A stretch of 64,000 bases of DNA. Source: Podospora comata. Taxonomy: Eukaryota > Ascomycota > Sordariomycetes > Sordariales > Podosporaceae. Shown in pieces: positions 45,174-59,037 of this stretch (positions are counted from its first letter, which is position 1; each line of letters begins with the position of its first letter). The notes under the pieces are model-generated. The model was given only the letters and a program-made list of their open reading frames with translations. It was not told the origin of the DNA and did no database searches. The stretch spans positions 1,488,001 through 1,552,000 of the forward strand of contig CP071493.1 in NCBI GenBank assembly GCA_017354895.1. The letters are read 5' to 3'. The position numbers and the translations under genes were made by a program.

Positions 45174-45962
45174 TTAAGAAGCAGGGGCCTTCTCCTTCTT
45201 CTCAAGAGCAGCCACGTGCTTCTTCTGCTCGGCCAGTCTGCGCTCCTCAGCCTCGACCATATCTATTACCATATTAGCTTCCGTTTCGTACCCATTCAGA
45301 TTCTTATTAAAAAAAGACATACCCTGCCACAAGTTCTGCCCCTCATAATCCTCCTTCCTCACCCTCTTCTCAATCAGATGCTTGTGCTCCGGATCCTCCG
45401 GATCAACAACCATAACAGTCTCCCACCTCCCCTTGCCCGCCTTCGCATCCGCCGTCTCAAACGCGGCGGTAGCAATCAGCACCGCCAGCGTCAACCCCTG
45501 GGCGTACATTCTCGCCTGCACCAGCTTCTGGCTTCCGCTCAGATACTTATTCTTCCCCACCATCGCCAGCGCGAGACCCATCGCCGCAATCCAAGATGTG
45601 AACACAATAGAGTACCTGTTCTCCCGTCCCCAATCCATCAGCTTCTCCGTGTCACTCTTGGCCGCGGCGCGAGCCTCGGCGGCCGCCTTGTGGGAGGCGT
45701 CCATGTAGTTGTACATGGAATCGTGCGAGCGCTGGAAGTCGATGGAGTATCTCTCGGCCCAGACGATGGCGCCAAAGGTGCCGGTCGAGGTGACGAGGAA
45801 GGAGCGGAAGGGGAGGGTGAGGTTGCGGATGGTGGGGTAGCGCTTTGAGCCGGCGATTACACCACCCAGACCGAGGGCGAGGCCGACGGAGCCGCCGATG
45901 AGACCACCCTTGAGGACGACCTTGAAGTGGGCGTCTTCCTCTTCCTTGGAGATGATCTTCAT
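45174..45962 (-). CDS. rcf2: Rcf2-like HIG1-domain respiratory supercomplex factor
   Basis: Two exons (45962-45323, 45262-45174) give 242 aa. Rcf2 is an inner mitochondrial membrane protein that associates with complexes III and IV. The start MKIISKEEEDAHF is the ATG at 45962; the frame is open 37 codons further upstream but that extension is low-complexity. Two hydrophobic segments lie near the N-terminus (VVLKGGLIGGSVGLALGLGG; SFLVTSTGTFGAIVW). The C-terminal HIG1 region has YSIVFTSWIAAMGLALAMV and the family motif LVQARMYAQGLTLAVLIAT. The tail after the splice (MVEAEERRLAEQKKHVAAL) is charged and probably coiled. The intron (GTATGT...TAATAG) is 60 nt, phase 1, free of stops and a multiple of three, so an unspliced message would encode 262 aa. 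I chose splicing because the ends are good consensus and the joined LWQDMVEAEERR reads as in the family. Confidence 0.9.
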   Translation of the reverse strand: MKIISKEEEDAHFKVVLKGGLIGGSVGLALGLGGVIAGSKRYPTIRNLTLPFRSFLVTSTGTFGAIVWAERYSIDFQRSHDSMYNYMDASHKAAAEARAAAKSDTEKLMDWGRENRYSIVFTSWIAAMGLALAMVGKNKYLSGSQKLVQARMYAQGLTLAVLIATAAFETADAKAGKGRWETVMVVDPEDPEHKHLIEKRVRKEDYEGQNLWQGMSFFNKNLNGYETEANMVIDMVEAEERRLAEQKKHVAALEKKEKAPAS

Positions 45963-48900
45963 GGTGGTGGTTTTTTGGGGGGGAAGGGTGGTTGGGTGGA
46001 GACTGAAGAGGTAGTTGTTGGAAAAGTGATTGGGTGCCTTTAGGAGGTGATTGCCCGTTTGCGCGCCGTCCAAAAACAGGTGAAATTAGTTGGAGGTTTA
46101 GGAAGGTGAATAGGTAGGTAGGTTCAGAAACCGACAAGGCTGTGAGGGCTATGGTGGTGGTTTTGTTCTTTGGCAGGCGGTGGCGTGTGAGAAAATAAAT
46201 CGTATGACCGGAGCTCGTTTGAGACAACTGCGTGACGCAGAATCAGCGCAGTGACAATTGGATCTCCGGTGGGAATAAAGGTGGATCCTGTTATTAACTT
46301 TTTGCTTTGGTAAGGAAAAAAAAGGCGGGTTGCGGCGATGGCCTCCTTCTATGATGCACCAAGTCTAGCCGTGATATCTGAATGCTAGATATCGCTCTTA
46401 TATCATCTTCTTCGAGATATCTCGCAAAAAGCCCAAGGCGCGAGTGCTGGAAGATGGCCACAGGGATAATGACACAATTGACAGGTCCTGCCAAGCAAGA
46501 CGTCTTGGTGATGTCAGCGGTTCGTTGCTGACTTTTGTCAAAATTTCCCGAGCCTTCCCCGCCGGCTTTCGCCGTCGAGGGAAGCACGGACCACGTCTCT
46601 GGAAAATGGAGGGGTTTTAAGTGGTGGGTTCAATTCCAGCACTTTGAACATGCCGGCCAAAGTCCGAAAAGTCACTCAGAAGCAGCCTGTTGCTAACATG
46701 GCCATCAATGCGGTCCCGAATGCTCCCGAGACTTTAAGAGCCTCTCAGTGACACTTGCTTGACATAAGACTCATCGGTCAGGCCAGACGCCCCGGGCACA
46801 ATTTCTCCCGGCGCAACCGTTCCTCAAAGGCCCGATCCGCCGGGGCAGCAGCTCCGATTCCGATCGGCAAAAGCCGGCTGGCGGTTGTCGGACGGTGAAA
46901 CCTCAACCGGCTCAGTCACATCTCCGGTCGCTATCGGGTGTTTTGTTTCACCGGCAGGCAGGCAGTCGGCTTGCTGACTATTCATTCGACTCCAAATCAA
47001 CTTGGATATCATGTTGAGCCTCGCCCCCACGCAGCATCAGAATGTCTCAACAGGACTGGTCCAGATGTTTGTTCGGCAGCTATTAACAGTCAATAAAGGT
47101 CAGCTGCGTGTTCGTTCCCGCTGCCGTGTTGTCCGCCTGCTGGAGCATCAGGACATTTTTAGGGGTCCGGAAACAATGCGGCCGACGCTCTAGACCATCA
47201 GGAAGGCCGCGTTTGCCGTGACAAATGGAAATCTGGACTACACCCACCGTCCGCGGGCAAAATAGGGGTCTTGCCGTGTCTTCTCTTGCCCCAGGACGCT
47301 CGCCGGCTGAGCGGTCCGATTCCGACTCAGCCCGTTTGCTTTGCTCCGCGGGCGTCTTTTGCTGGTTGATGGTACCAGATCAACCCGTTGTCGTTGTCAA
47401 TGCCCATGTATGTAGACTGTGGGCCAAAGTCATGCGTTTGTCGGATGGTGAACATGTCCCCAAAAATGGTCGGCTCGGGGTCATAACTATTTCTCTCAGT
47501 GGTTGGCCCAATGCTACGTTAAATTGAGTTTATCCGGCAGTGCTTGAGAAAATGTGGTGAACCTTTTGGAGGCAGGGGTTCATCAGTGCCCGCCCTAGCG
47601 GGATTAGCCTCCGCGTGCTTGCGAGACTTTGAAAGAACGGTTCCTAAAAACAACTTCGTGGCTCCATCCAACTTCAGCTGTCACTGCCCGAAAGGTAGCT
47701 CCATTGCATCGTTGTGCTAAGAACCTAGGTTGGGAAATATCAAGGAGCCAATCCAGCTCCTAGAGGACACTTTGACCTGCTCAACTTTGACGGGTAAGAA
47801 AAAGAAAGTCTATCTGCATGTGAGAGCTCACCCACAGGCTGCCAAGAGACTGTTTAGCCAGAGACATGAGCTACTCGGTACACAGTGCAGGTTTGGCTCC
47901 CGTTGTATAAGTCAAGTCAGAATGCGCTCACACGACATCCCGCGAAACAAGGTTGTATTTCGAGAGTAACGCTACTGGATATGTGATATCTACCGAGTTG
48001 ACGTTTGGATGATGGAACATGCCCATTCATACCAAACCCCCCTCACTCGGCAGGCATCTCAAATACCCGGGTGAAAGCCGATCTGATATCTCCAAATTCC
48101 TTGCATTGTCCTTGGGCCAAGAGTCGACGATTATCATCATGACCAGGTTTTTGAGCCAAACGCAACCCTTGGCACCGTTGGAAACGCAATCTTCTTTTTG
48201 GAAGCATAGCTTGCGAATGATGATAAGCTGATAAGACGTTGCGACGTCAGGCCGTTGAAGCGTGCATGCTGCTCGCTAGTGTGCAAAGCATCGGATCAGC
48301 AGAGAAGCGCTGCGAGATGCTGACGACATTGGTGGAGAGGCCAATATCATGTTTCGAGTTGATCTGTCTCAGATGAAGGTTGCAGTTTTGCGCCAAACCG
48401 AGCAAGGGGGGTGGACGCCTTGTACGAAACAGGCATTTTCTTCCTGTTCTCGACCTAGATTGAGCACTTAATCTGGTGTAGGCCTTTTCCTTTGGGCCGG
48501 TGTTGCTCCAAAAACATCGCTAGTGAGGCGATTGCAATGGTGAACAATCTCAATCGTCGTTCTGTTGGCACTTCTTTGGGGAGTACCCTGTGAGACGTGC
48601 CGTGCATCTCGAAGACTTCGACATCATGTATTGTCCTGGCCTGTGCTTGTCCGTGTTCCACCAGCAAAGACAAGCATTGACAGCACTCGTATTTCTCCAC
48701 CGAACCGCATTCTAGACTCTTATTATTGTCAATGTCGAGCCTCAGGAGCCAAACCCGTGTCGAGAACGGCAGAAGCGTGCTAAGAAGTTGTTAGGTATAG
48801 GTAGTATGATTGGAGTGGGGCCAATGGTGATATCACAGAATCAACACCCTATGCTACAGTGTACTACTGTGTACCTTTGGCACAGTCTCAACCAGCAGTC

Positions 48901-51257
48901 TCAACAAGCTGAGATGGTTCCTGGGACCCATTTCCAAGAGCAGGGAAGTGGTCGAAACAACCTTGATTCTTGAGTCAGTTGTGAGCGTGACTACCAGGAT
49001 GTTGCCGATGTCTAGGCACGCTCACCACCAAAGGGCAAGACGGCAACATACCTTGCAGTAACTTTGAGCCTCAAGCCTCTGCCCTTGAATCTGAGCCCGT
49101 TTGACGGGAGTGGACCTATCCAAGCTCAGCTTTGGCCGACAGTTGGCATACCAACTGATCAGTGAGGGGATGTAAGCCGGCACTTGTTGAGTTTTCGAGA
49201 AGCTTGAATCGAGATGAACATCAGAAAGGGCTGGGAATACTCCGCCAGCCGAGGCCCAGGGGAAACTTCGACAAGGCGTGGAATCTCTGGAATGGTGATG
49301 CCGCAAGTCGAGCATGGAACAACCTCGTTGTCTCGTTGGTGCCCCTCCACTTTAGACCTGCCGGTTTCAGCGGGCGGTGAGTGTACAGCAGGGTCTCGAG
49401 AGTGGCCCGAATTCACATGACACCAGTGGCTTGTTACACCAAGCGACTTGGACGCTTGGTAACTCTGGCGTTTATGCGAGTGATTGGCGCGGCAATGAAT
49501 TATTCGCAGTGAATCAATGGCTGAAGAGGCGGGAGAAGCTACCAGTGAATCTCGAGAGAACAAGAGGGGAAAAGGGTGACGGGATTGGTGGCTGTGTGGC
49601 ACAATTGTAGATCGATGGGAGATCAACGCGCAGGTTCCAGGTCCGCGATGACTACCGACAAGGCAAGATGAATCCGCACAGTGCAAGACCAAGGCCAACA
49701 ATCACGGTGCCTCCACATCTTGCCCCTGTCTAGCGACCTTCCAAACCGCTGGTACCGGAGGACATTGGACATGCTTCCGTTTGATTTCCACGCGCAACAC
49801 CCGCACACCCGCAAGAGAGATGAGAAGACAGTTACACTGCATCTGTCGATGGCAAGTAATCCCACGCACTTGGCAGTGACACATGGGAGCGGGCTACGGC
49901 GGTATAGCAAATTGCCAGACGTGGCCAGGATCGCTGGAAATGCTCGTCATAAACTAATAAACTTGTTGGAGTTGTGTTGTGGTCAAGGTACCGTTTACCG
50001 TAGTCGGCGTTAGCAGATGGCAAGGACACTGTCCGTCTCAGGTCTGTTAGTGCCTTCCCAGCCTGCCGCCATAACCATATCTTTGGTGCGCCTGCCCGCA
50101 CGACCTCGAACTCTTTCCATTCCTGCCATATGCTCATGTCTGGTTGAGCTCTCTCTGCCTCCCATCTCGTATCTTCTTCTCGTCCTCTAGTCTCCCGTTC
50201 TCACGGCCCCCTCCCCACCATCATTGATACTGGTCCATCACTCCAGTCTGCCTCCAGCTGTTAGTACTGTCCCTCCTCGTCATCAGTATCCTCTTTGAAC
50301 CCGCCACCTACCACCCAAGGCCGCCGTTTGCCCACCTCCACCTGTCTCTTGTCTGTCTCCAGCTGTACAGTACATTATTACCGAGGTGTACGAATCCCGT
50401 ACTCGGTTCCCTACCGCCACGCCTGTCTGTTCTCCCAGGTGCTTTCGGCTCTCGGGCATACTGAGCCTGCGATTGATCTGCACGCCATTTGCCAAGACAT
50501 CGACTTCGAGAAGCCCAGGGGCGCCCCTCAAATACCGCCGAGTCTTATATCCATCGCTACCTCAAAAGGGCGTGAAAAAGAGTCACCATTACATCCTCAT
50601 AAACACCACCGAGGCACCGCCGAACCATATCTTATCCTCGACGGTACTCCTCTGGGCTGTTGTGGCTGGCGCGCATGGCTTTGTGATACCCTCTGTCGAC
50701 AGCAGGAATTAGTCATTGGCCGTACCACGGTCCCCTAACAGGCCTAACACTTACACACGATTTCTGTTTCTTGGCGGTCGATTCTGAGCCGCTGAACGGT
50801 CGACCCCCAACAAGCGGAACCGACGCCGTTATAACTCGCTGACCCTAGCCTTCAAGCCTGAATCCACTGGGGTCAAACGCCTCCAGAAAGAAAGCGACGC
50901 CCCCGTGCCTGTGGGCTACGAAGTACTGGGTGGTTGACCTTCCAGGTTGAGAGTGCGTGCCGAAACTCTAGCTTCAGGTCTCGCATTGAGCCGAGAGGAG
51001 CATTATTATTATAACTTGAGGTCAGTTCCCTCCCCATATGCTCTTCTTCTTCCGTCTCATCCTTTCCATTGAAGCCCCCCAAGAGCCCCCCCAAAACCGC
51101 ACTGCTCTCCCCCACCTGGGTATTGGGCATCAAGCAGCTGCCAGCACCCCGTCGTCCAACCGTTTCCAGTGGGCACTAACTAGAGCAACAGTGGAGGAAA
51201 CAACCCTCCCGCATCCGAGGCTAGGCAGCGCTCCCCACAACAAGGCCCTCTTTTGCC
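45963..51257. other. 5.3 kb stretch with no supportable gene
   Basis: Apart from the Rcf2 promoter at the left and an Sfp1 upstream region at the right, I find nothing that can be called. The longest frame is 191 aa (45652-46227 minus), which runs antisense in another frame to the Rcf2 gene; the next, 180 aa (49159-49701 minus), matches no family. From ~50140 to 50250 the plus strand is strongly pyrimidine-rich, as in long fungal leaders. No tRNA, transposase-like frame or terminal inverted repeats were seen. Confidence 0.5.
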
Positions 51258-53542
51258 ATGCAACATCCCATGTCGAGGTCACTCATCAATTCCACAGCGA
51301 GCCCCGAGCCTGCGGAGCCATCGGGGACTGGCCAAAATACTCTCACAACTCTCACTAATAATATTTGTCCCAATCGCGCATCACCTTTGGCCTCTGCCTC
51401 CAGCGATTCGCCTTCCTCTCTCAACAATTCGTCGTCACGTTCACCATCCTTGACGCCTCAGCCGGCCACTCCCAAATCTCCCGCTTCTGGCCTTTTTGTC
51501 CCCGCGCCCCCAAAGTCGCATTTCGTTGACATCGCATCGCTCCCGCCTCAAGATCCCCAGAATACCGATTTTGATTTTCTGCTCGATTGCAGCGACGACG
51601 TCGCCGCCTCTGCTGCCCTGTCCAACCACGCAGCGATACCAACAAGCAACACGCCAGGTATACCAGATATCGACATGGCGACCGGCTCCGTCTACGACTC
51701 AGGCCTCGGCCGCAGCCGACAGGACTCGTTTGTCGGCGCAAGGCCCATCTCCATGACCAACCCCAACCGCACTCGTCGGGACTCGAATAACATCGGACCC
51801 GGCAGTCTGATGGGTGGTATGAGCTGGGGTGGTATCTCTTTGGGGAGTTTTGTTAAGGACGAGTAAGTGTTATCCATGTTAGCATTCTCACGGGACCTCT
51901 TTCGCGCACGCTGGTTGCGGCGCACCCCGCCACTGCGTTTACATCACTTATAACTGAAAACTTGAATCATGCTTTCGATCAGGTGTGACTGATACATACC
52001 TTGCAGGATAATGATGGCCGGCACTTCTCCATATCCGACACATCAGTCACCATCGTTCCACTCATCGTCCTATATGCCCAAGCTGGAAGCATCCTTTATG
52101 CGCGACTTTATCTGCTGCGAGACGACGTGGGATACCCTTCATGATCTGCTCCAGCATTATGAGGAGCAGCATACTAACCTCACGGGAAACTCCACGTTGG
52201 GGCCTGGGTTCGGCGGGAACTTCACGCGTGGTCCTGCCAGTCGTGCAACTTCTGTTGCACCTTCAGTCAGACCACAGCAGCCAACACAACCGATGCATGG
52301 GTTCCAGCAACAGCGCCAGCCTGGTACTGGCGCCAGCAACCTGGGTGCTGGTGGATTCGGTATGATGCGACAGCAGGCGGCTCCGGTCGCACCCAAGGTC
52401 AGCCACATGTCTCACCTCAACGACGAGATGGATGCAGTTGGCGACATGGAAATGGATGATGCTGTCGGGCACATGGATATGGACGACAGCCAACGCATAC
52501 AGCAGACCCGTCACCTCTTTGGTCAGCAGCAGCGACCCCAGCTTCATCTTAATGCCTCGGGGCTTCCTCATCAAGCGTTGCGCACTTCGCAGCCACCAAC
52601 ACCAGCTGCTCAGAGCTTTGGATTCCAGAACAATCCTACTGTCTCTTCGGTCAACACACCAACACTGACGACTCACCAAGGCCTGCCCCAGCGCGGACAA
52701 CAGTTCTCACAAGATAACGCTATGGAGGAGGATGATGATATGTCAGGCCTGCCCATGAAGCTTAACACCAACAACTTGGCGCCTCTAGGCGGTTTTCCGT
52801 TCAATATCAACAACACCATCGACGACCCTGCGAAGCGCCTTTACAGCCCCGGGGGTTCTTCGGCTCAGATGACCAGCCAGCAACGAGCCATGGAACAGCA
52901 GTTGCAAATGCAGCAGCAAGTGCAGCAGCAGTTGGTGAGCATGAATCTTGACTACAGCCAACTGCCACCGGGCATGGATCCAACCACGCTTCTTCAGCAC
53001 TTCACTGCGCTGATGATGCCACCACCCGAAGAGCACAAGCCGTTCAAGTGCCCCGTCATCGGCTGTGAGAAAGCCTACAAGAACCAAAACGGCTTGAAGT
53101 AAGTAACCATTAAAACAGTGCAACCGATCCAGGTGATGTGCTGCTGACCCAAAGTCTAGGTATCACAAGACACATGGGCATTCGACCCAGCAGCTCCACG
53201 AGAACGGCGACGGCACATTCTCCATCGTCAATCCCGAGACTCATGCGCCCTATCCAGGCACCCTGGGTATGGAAAAGGAGAAACCCTTCAAGTGCGAAGT
53301 CTGCGGCAAGCGGTACAAGAACCTGAACGGTCTAAAATACGTAAGCAAACACCTCACAGCAAGGTCTATAAAGCTCTGAACACTAACGTATCTTAATCCA
53401 GCACAAGCAACACTCCCCACCGTGCGACCCGGAACTTCGAGCTCAGCAGCAGAACCTCTTTTCCAGCATGATGCAGAATCCCGCAGGATTTATGGCCATA
53501 CAGCAGAATCTTCCCAATATCAACGAAGACAACAATCATTAA
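51258..53542 (+). CDS. sfp1: Sfp1-like C2H2 zinc-finger regulator
   Basis: Four exons (51258-51862, 52007-53098, 53160-53340, 53402-53542) give 672 aa; introns of 144, 61 and 61 nt have phases 2, 2 and 0. In yeast Sfp1 links TOR and nutrient signals to ribosomal-protein and ribosome-biogenesis genes and cell size. The paired C-terminal fingers are diagnostic: [20 protein letters not shown] (Cys550, Cys555, His568, His573) and [20 protein letters not shown] (Cys611, Cys614, His627), separated by a ~35-residue spacer with [12 protein letters not shown]. Both fingers are split by introns. A third, degenerate finger-like unit at ~230-255 ([20 protein letters not shown]) is also typical of the family. 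The middle is Q-, M- and N-rich and disordered, and the end is [16 protein letters not shown]. The upstream region is long and pyrimidine-rich. Confidence 0.95.
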
Positions 53543-55850
53543 GCGTGGCATTCCGACTCGGTATTTCTTATGCAACAGTGGTATCCTGCTGAGCGATTCG
53601 CCTCCTTCTCCTACGGCATAAACATACTTGCCTTCTTCACCATTTTTTCCTGGTTCGGGTACTTTTGCATTTCTCCTGCATCATGCGGTCCGGCGTTTTC
53701 CCGGTGGTCCTGGGCGTGGGAGGGGACGACTTTTTTTTTCCGAGTAAAGCGCACGCGGGAAGGCTGTCTGCGGATCTATATACCCCAAAGCATAGACTGG
53801 ATTTCAGACTGATACCCCGTTGTCCTCTTTTTGTTTCTTTCATTTTTATCCCTTTCTCCCATTGGTCTTTCCTGTTGACTGGTTTGAGGCCAATCAAAAG
53901 ACTGGCCGACGATAACGATACGCACAACATAGAGGAGACCTGCTTTTTCCCCCCACCGAGACAGCGTTTTAGAGCGAGAAAGGAGAGAGCCCGGAAGAGA
54001 CGAAGACCACGAACCGAACGAATACCATTAGACCGGGGGGTTCTGACGACAACAAAAAATGGTGTTGAGAGAGTGCGAGGGAGAGGAACAAAATTGGGGT
54101 GGTGATATTTGGGATGGTTGCGGCAAGGGAAAAAAACTCGACGCGGAGAGGTGAAGGGGAGCTAACGTTATACACTCGTTATTTCACCAGTAATAATCAC
54201 TAATTGAGGACCTTACGGCTGGACTAGCTGGGCTGGACTGGTTTAGGGGGGCTTGAGGTGTGTGTTTGGTTTTTTTTTTTAAAGTGCGAGGAGGCGGGAA
54301 AGAACAGGCTGTTGTGCGCGAGTGATGAAGCGAGCAAGCCAGCGAGGAGTTGGGGAGAAGGGGGATATATACTTTTTTGCTTGCTGATTTTATTTGTGTT
54401 CCTTTTTTCTCTCTCTCTTATTTTCCTTGTGATTTCTTTGGCTTTCTGTGGATGGGACCCCAAAACGGCGAGGCGTATGAGGTATCAAAAAGTTTCATGG
54501 AAGGGAGACAAGTATGAGAAATGTGTGGTATGATGATGGTAGAAGGGAGGGGATAGGTATCTAAAACCTGGACGTGAGTTTTTATCCCCCAAGATATGTT
54601 TGAGAAGATGGGGGAAAGAAAAGGAGGGGGCGGGGGGGTAGGTGGTACAAGTTGGCGCAATGTGGTGCAAAAAAATCGGTTGGGAAAAGTACTTGGTGGG
54701 TTGTTGATTTTCGTCGGTTTCTCTTTTTGTCTTCTTTTGATTTGGGTCCTTTTTTTGTTTTGGGTGGAGGGGAACAGGAGATGAAGGAGGTTGCACTTGG
54801 CTTTTTCTCTTTTTGTGTATGGTGATTTTGCTTGCTTGCAATTTGCTATTTGCTGCTTGCTTGCTGATGTAAAGGTTCTTGTTGTTCTTGTTGTCGGTGG
54901 CTTCAGGGTTTTGGGATAAAGATAGAAATATCAAACTCTACTCTCGGTTTTAAAATACGGGCGTGATGATTCTGGAACTGCGATATGAAAATTGGTTGGT
55001 TGTGTGGAGGTAATGATGATGATGGGCCGTGTCTGAGCTGACTGACTATATAGGTGGTTTAGAGTGGAAATAGGGGTCACTCCTTATGTTGGTTACACAC
55101 ACACACCTGCTTTACACCCTTTATCCGAGGATAAGAAACAAAGCTGTGGGTTTTGCCAATCAGGATATCGTGATGCTACCTACCTAGCCTGCTCTGTATA
55201 GGTGCCTTGTACCCCGACCTGAAAGGTAAAACTTGGTTTGGTTGTTGTTGAGAAATAAATGGGAGCTGGTATACACTTGCATGTTGTGGGGTAATAACAT
55301 GTTCAAGATCTAGCAACCTTACTTTTGCTGAAAGACCTGTCGACTGCCCTCGAAAGCCTTTATTCACAATAGCAGCCCCTAAAATTTTGTCCACAACCTG
55401 ACTTGCCATATACGCAATGATTCCTGGAGGGGATAATAGGTTGGCTGTGATATTTGCAACGATGCCTGAAGATGATGCTCTACACCAGTGGCCATCGTCC
55501 GTCCTCTCAGCCAACAACTTCCTAGACCAATCACCCCCCTCAACCCACCACCAACGCACAACACTAATGCACAACCAACACCCGCGATCTCTTATGATTT
55601 GTGATATTAGTATTAACTAAGTGTATATATACTTTGCAAAGTCATCACTGGTCGTCCACATACCCCCCCCCTTCCCATCTTTCCCAGTGTCCGTGTTTTT
55701 GCTTTCCCTTCCCTTCCTCCCAATGCAAATGCTTTCCCTTTTGTTCCAAGAAAGCACTCACTATAACTTGGTTCATCAATGACGACCGCAGACCCCAAAC
55801 GCCACGAAACAACAACTCATCGCATCCAACAACAACAACAACACATAAGT
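53543..55850. other. 2.3 kb convergent 3' intergenic region
   Basis: Sfp1 (+) and CYP51 (-) converge. The sequence just after the Sfp1 stop is T-rich and long, and CAA-repeat sequence lies just before 55851. No frame beyond ~149 codons has any recognisable content. A long Sfp1 3' UTR is likely. Confidence 0.55.
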
Positions 55851-57565
<1,715 letters not shown>

Positions 57566-57806
57566 TCTGTCGGGGAGGGAAGATTAAAAAGAAGTAGAGA
57601 AAAAGAACGTGTCCAAGGCTGCTGGGAAATGCAACAAGCGCGCGTGCGAGATGCCAACAATCAAAGCCCACGGGGAAAGAAAGAGAAGAATCTCGCGACC
57701 TTTAAGTAGAAGGAGCGAAGAACTTTTCTAGAGTTCATGTCATCAAGAAAAAAGGGATGCGAATTGGCATTTGGGTAGGTAATCTGCCCCTGCCACGGCA
57801 GCCCAG

Positions 57807-57816
57807 ATTGGCCAAT
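57807..57816. promoter_or_regulatory. Palindromic double CCAAT box upstream of CYP51
   Basis: ATTGGCCAAT is a perfect palindrome carrying CCAAT on both strands, about 245 bp before the CYP51 start codon. CCAAT is the site of the heterotrimeric HapB/C/E (CBC) complex, which is known to act on cyp51 genes in Aspergillus. Binding here is inferred from the motif only. Confidence 0.45.
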
Positions 57817-58785
57817 CAGGCGCTCCCCAAGAGCGGTTTCGTATTCGCATTCGCACGGTACCTGGGTACTTCGCATCCGTACGCTCCCACCACACCGTTT
57901 ACTCACATCATGCGATAGAAAGGTGCCAATGACTCCACGGCAATTACCGTTGACCACCACATATGCGCCGACCTTGTGAGAAGCTGGGCGCATTCTGGCT
58001 GTAAGCGAATGCCTTCGTTTTTTCGTCTCACCGTTCCTTCTCCTGAAGGGCCGTCTTCTCTGCTCTCCATGTACAGACCGCCTGTGGGATATGGTGGCTT
58101 GGCTTAACCAGTTGTCCCATACTTCGTACCTGCAGGGCGTGCTGTCATCGGATGAACCCTATCCACCTCACGCTGTGGAGTGCGGTGTGTCAACGCCCGT
58201 GGGCTCCGCTGACAAGTGCTATCGCGGATGTGCGATGGTAGGGTGTTGGTGATATTGAACATGTCGCTCTCTCTTCGTCACTTGACCCAAGTTTACTCTC
58301 GGGGAGAGCTTCATACCGATACTGACCGTGCGCTTACACCCGGCATCTTCTCACCAAAGCGGCGAGTTGTGCCTCGTCAGTGGGTTTCCCAAGATCATGA
58401 GAACTTGAATTTGTCTGGGGTTCCGCTCTGTTGTTCGGATCACAGGTAGTGAAGACTGAGAACAACGCGAGACACCCTCTCGAGAACAGGCGCATGAAGC
58501 GATATCGATTACAGTTTCCAAAGTAGCCTAGTGCCTAATGATACGTAGTAATAACACTGCTGCTTATTCATTTCATGTGATTTCCTATCCTTGGCTAAAA
58601 TGACAACAGCAACAACAACAACAACAACACCAACGACATATCTATCGTCTTCTCTCTGTAAAACAACCAGCGAATGACTATTCCCGCTCCATGCAAAGTC
58701 TGAGCACACCCCCCAAAACGTAAACGAAAAAGCGACTGAAGAGAAAGTATGTACAACTTGAAAAAGAGAAAAGAAAATCATGCTA

Positions 58786-58812
58786 ATGATGATGATGATG
58801 ATGATGATGATG
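58786..58812. repeat. (ATG)9 microsatellite
   Basis: Nine perfect ATG units in the 3' flank of the glycosyltransferase gene. It is probably non-coding. Confidence 0.95.
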
Positions 58813-59037
58813 ACGATGGTAGATGCAACGAATGGCTCCCATGTGTGTGTGGTATATGGTATCATCTCCTCTTCCACTCCTCCCCCCCTTTTTCAATAAA
58901 AAAGAATGTCCTCTTTTCTTTTCTCTTATGCCCCTTTACCCAAGCCTAAACGCCAAAAGCAAAAACAGTGTCATAACAAGAAAAGAAAACTCCTGCAACC
59001 GACAACAACAAACAACAACAACAAACAACAAACACCT

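Larger units (their letters stand above)
57566..59037. other. CYP51 upstream region and glycosyltransferase 3' flank
   Basis: The left part should be the CYP51 promoter (minus strand reads leftwards), with a palindromic CCAAT pair. The right part is the 3' flank of the minus-strand glycosyltransferase gene, with (CAA)n near 58603-58630, (ATG)9 and A-rich sequence. No other gene is seen. Confidence 0.6.

Noticed and set aside
46560-46650. tRNA-like B-box sequence GGTTCAATTCC
   Set aside because: The flanking bases do not form a T-arm stem and no A box or acceptor stem is present.
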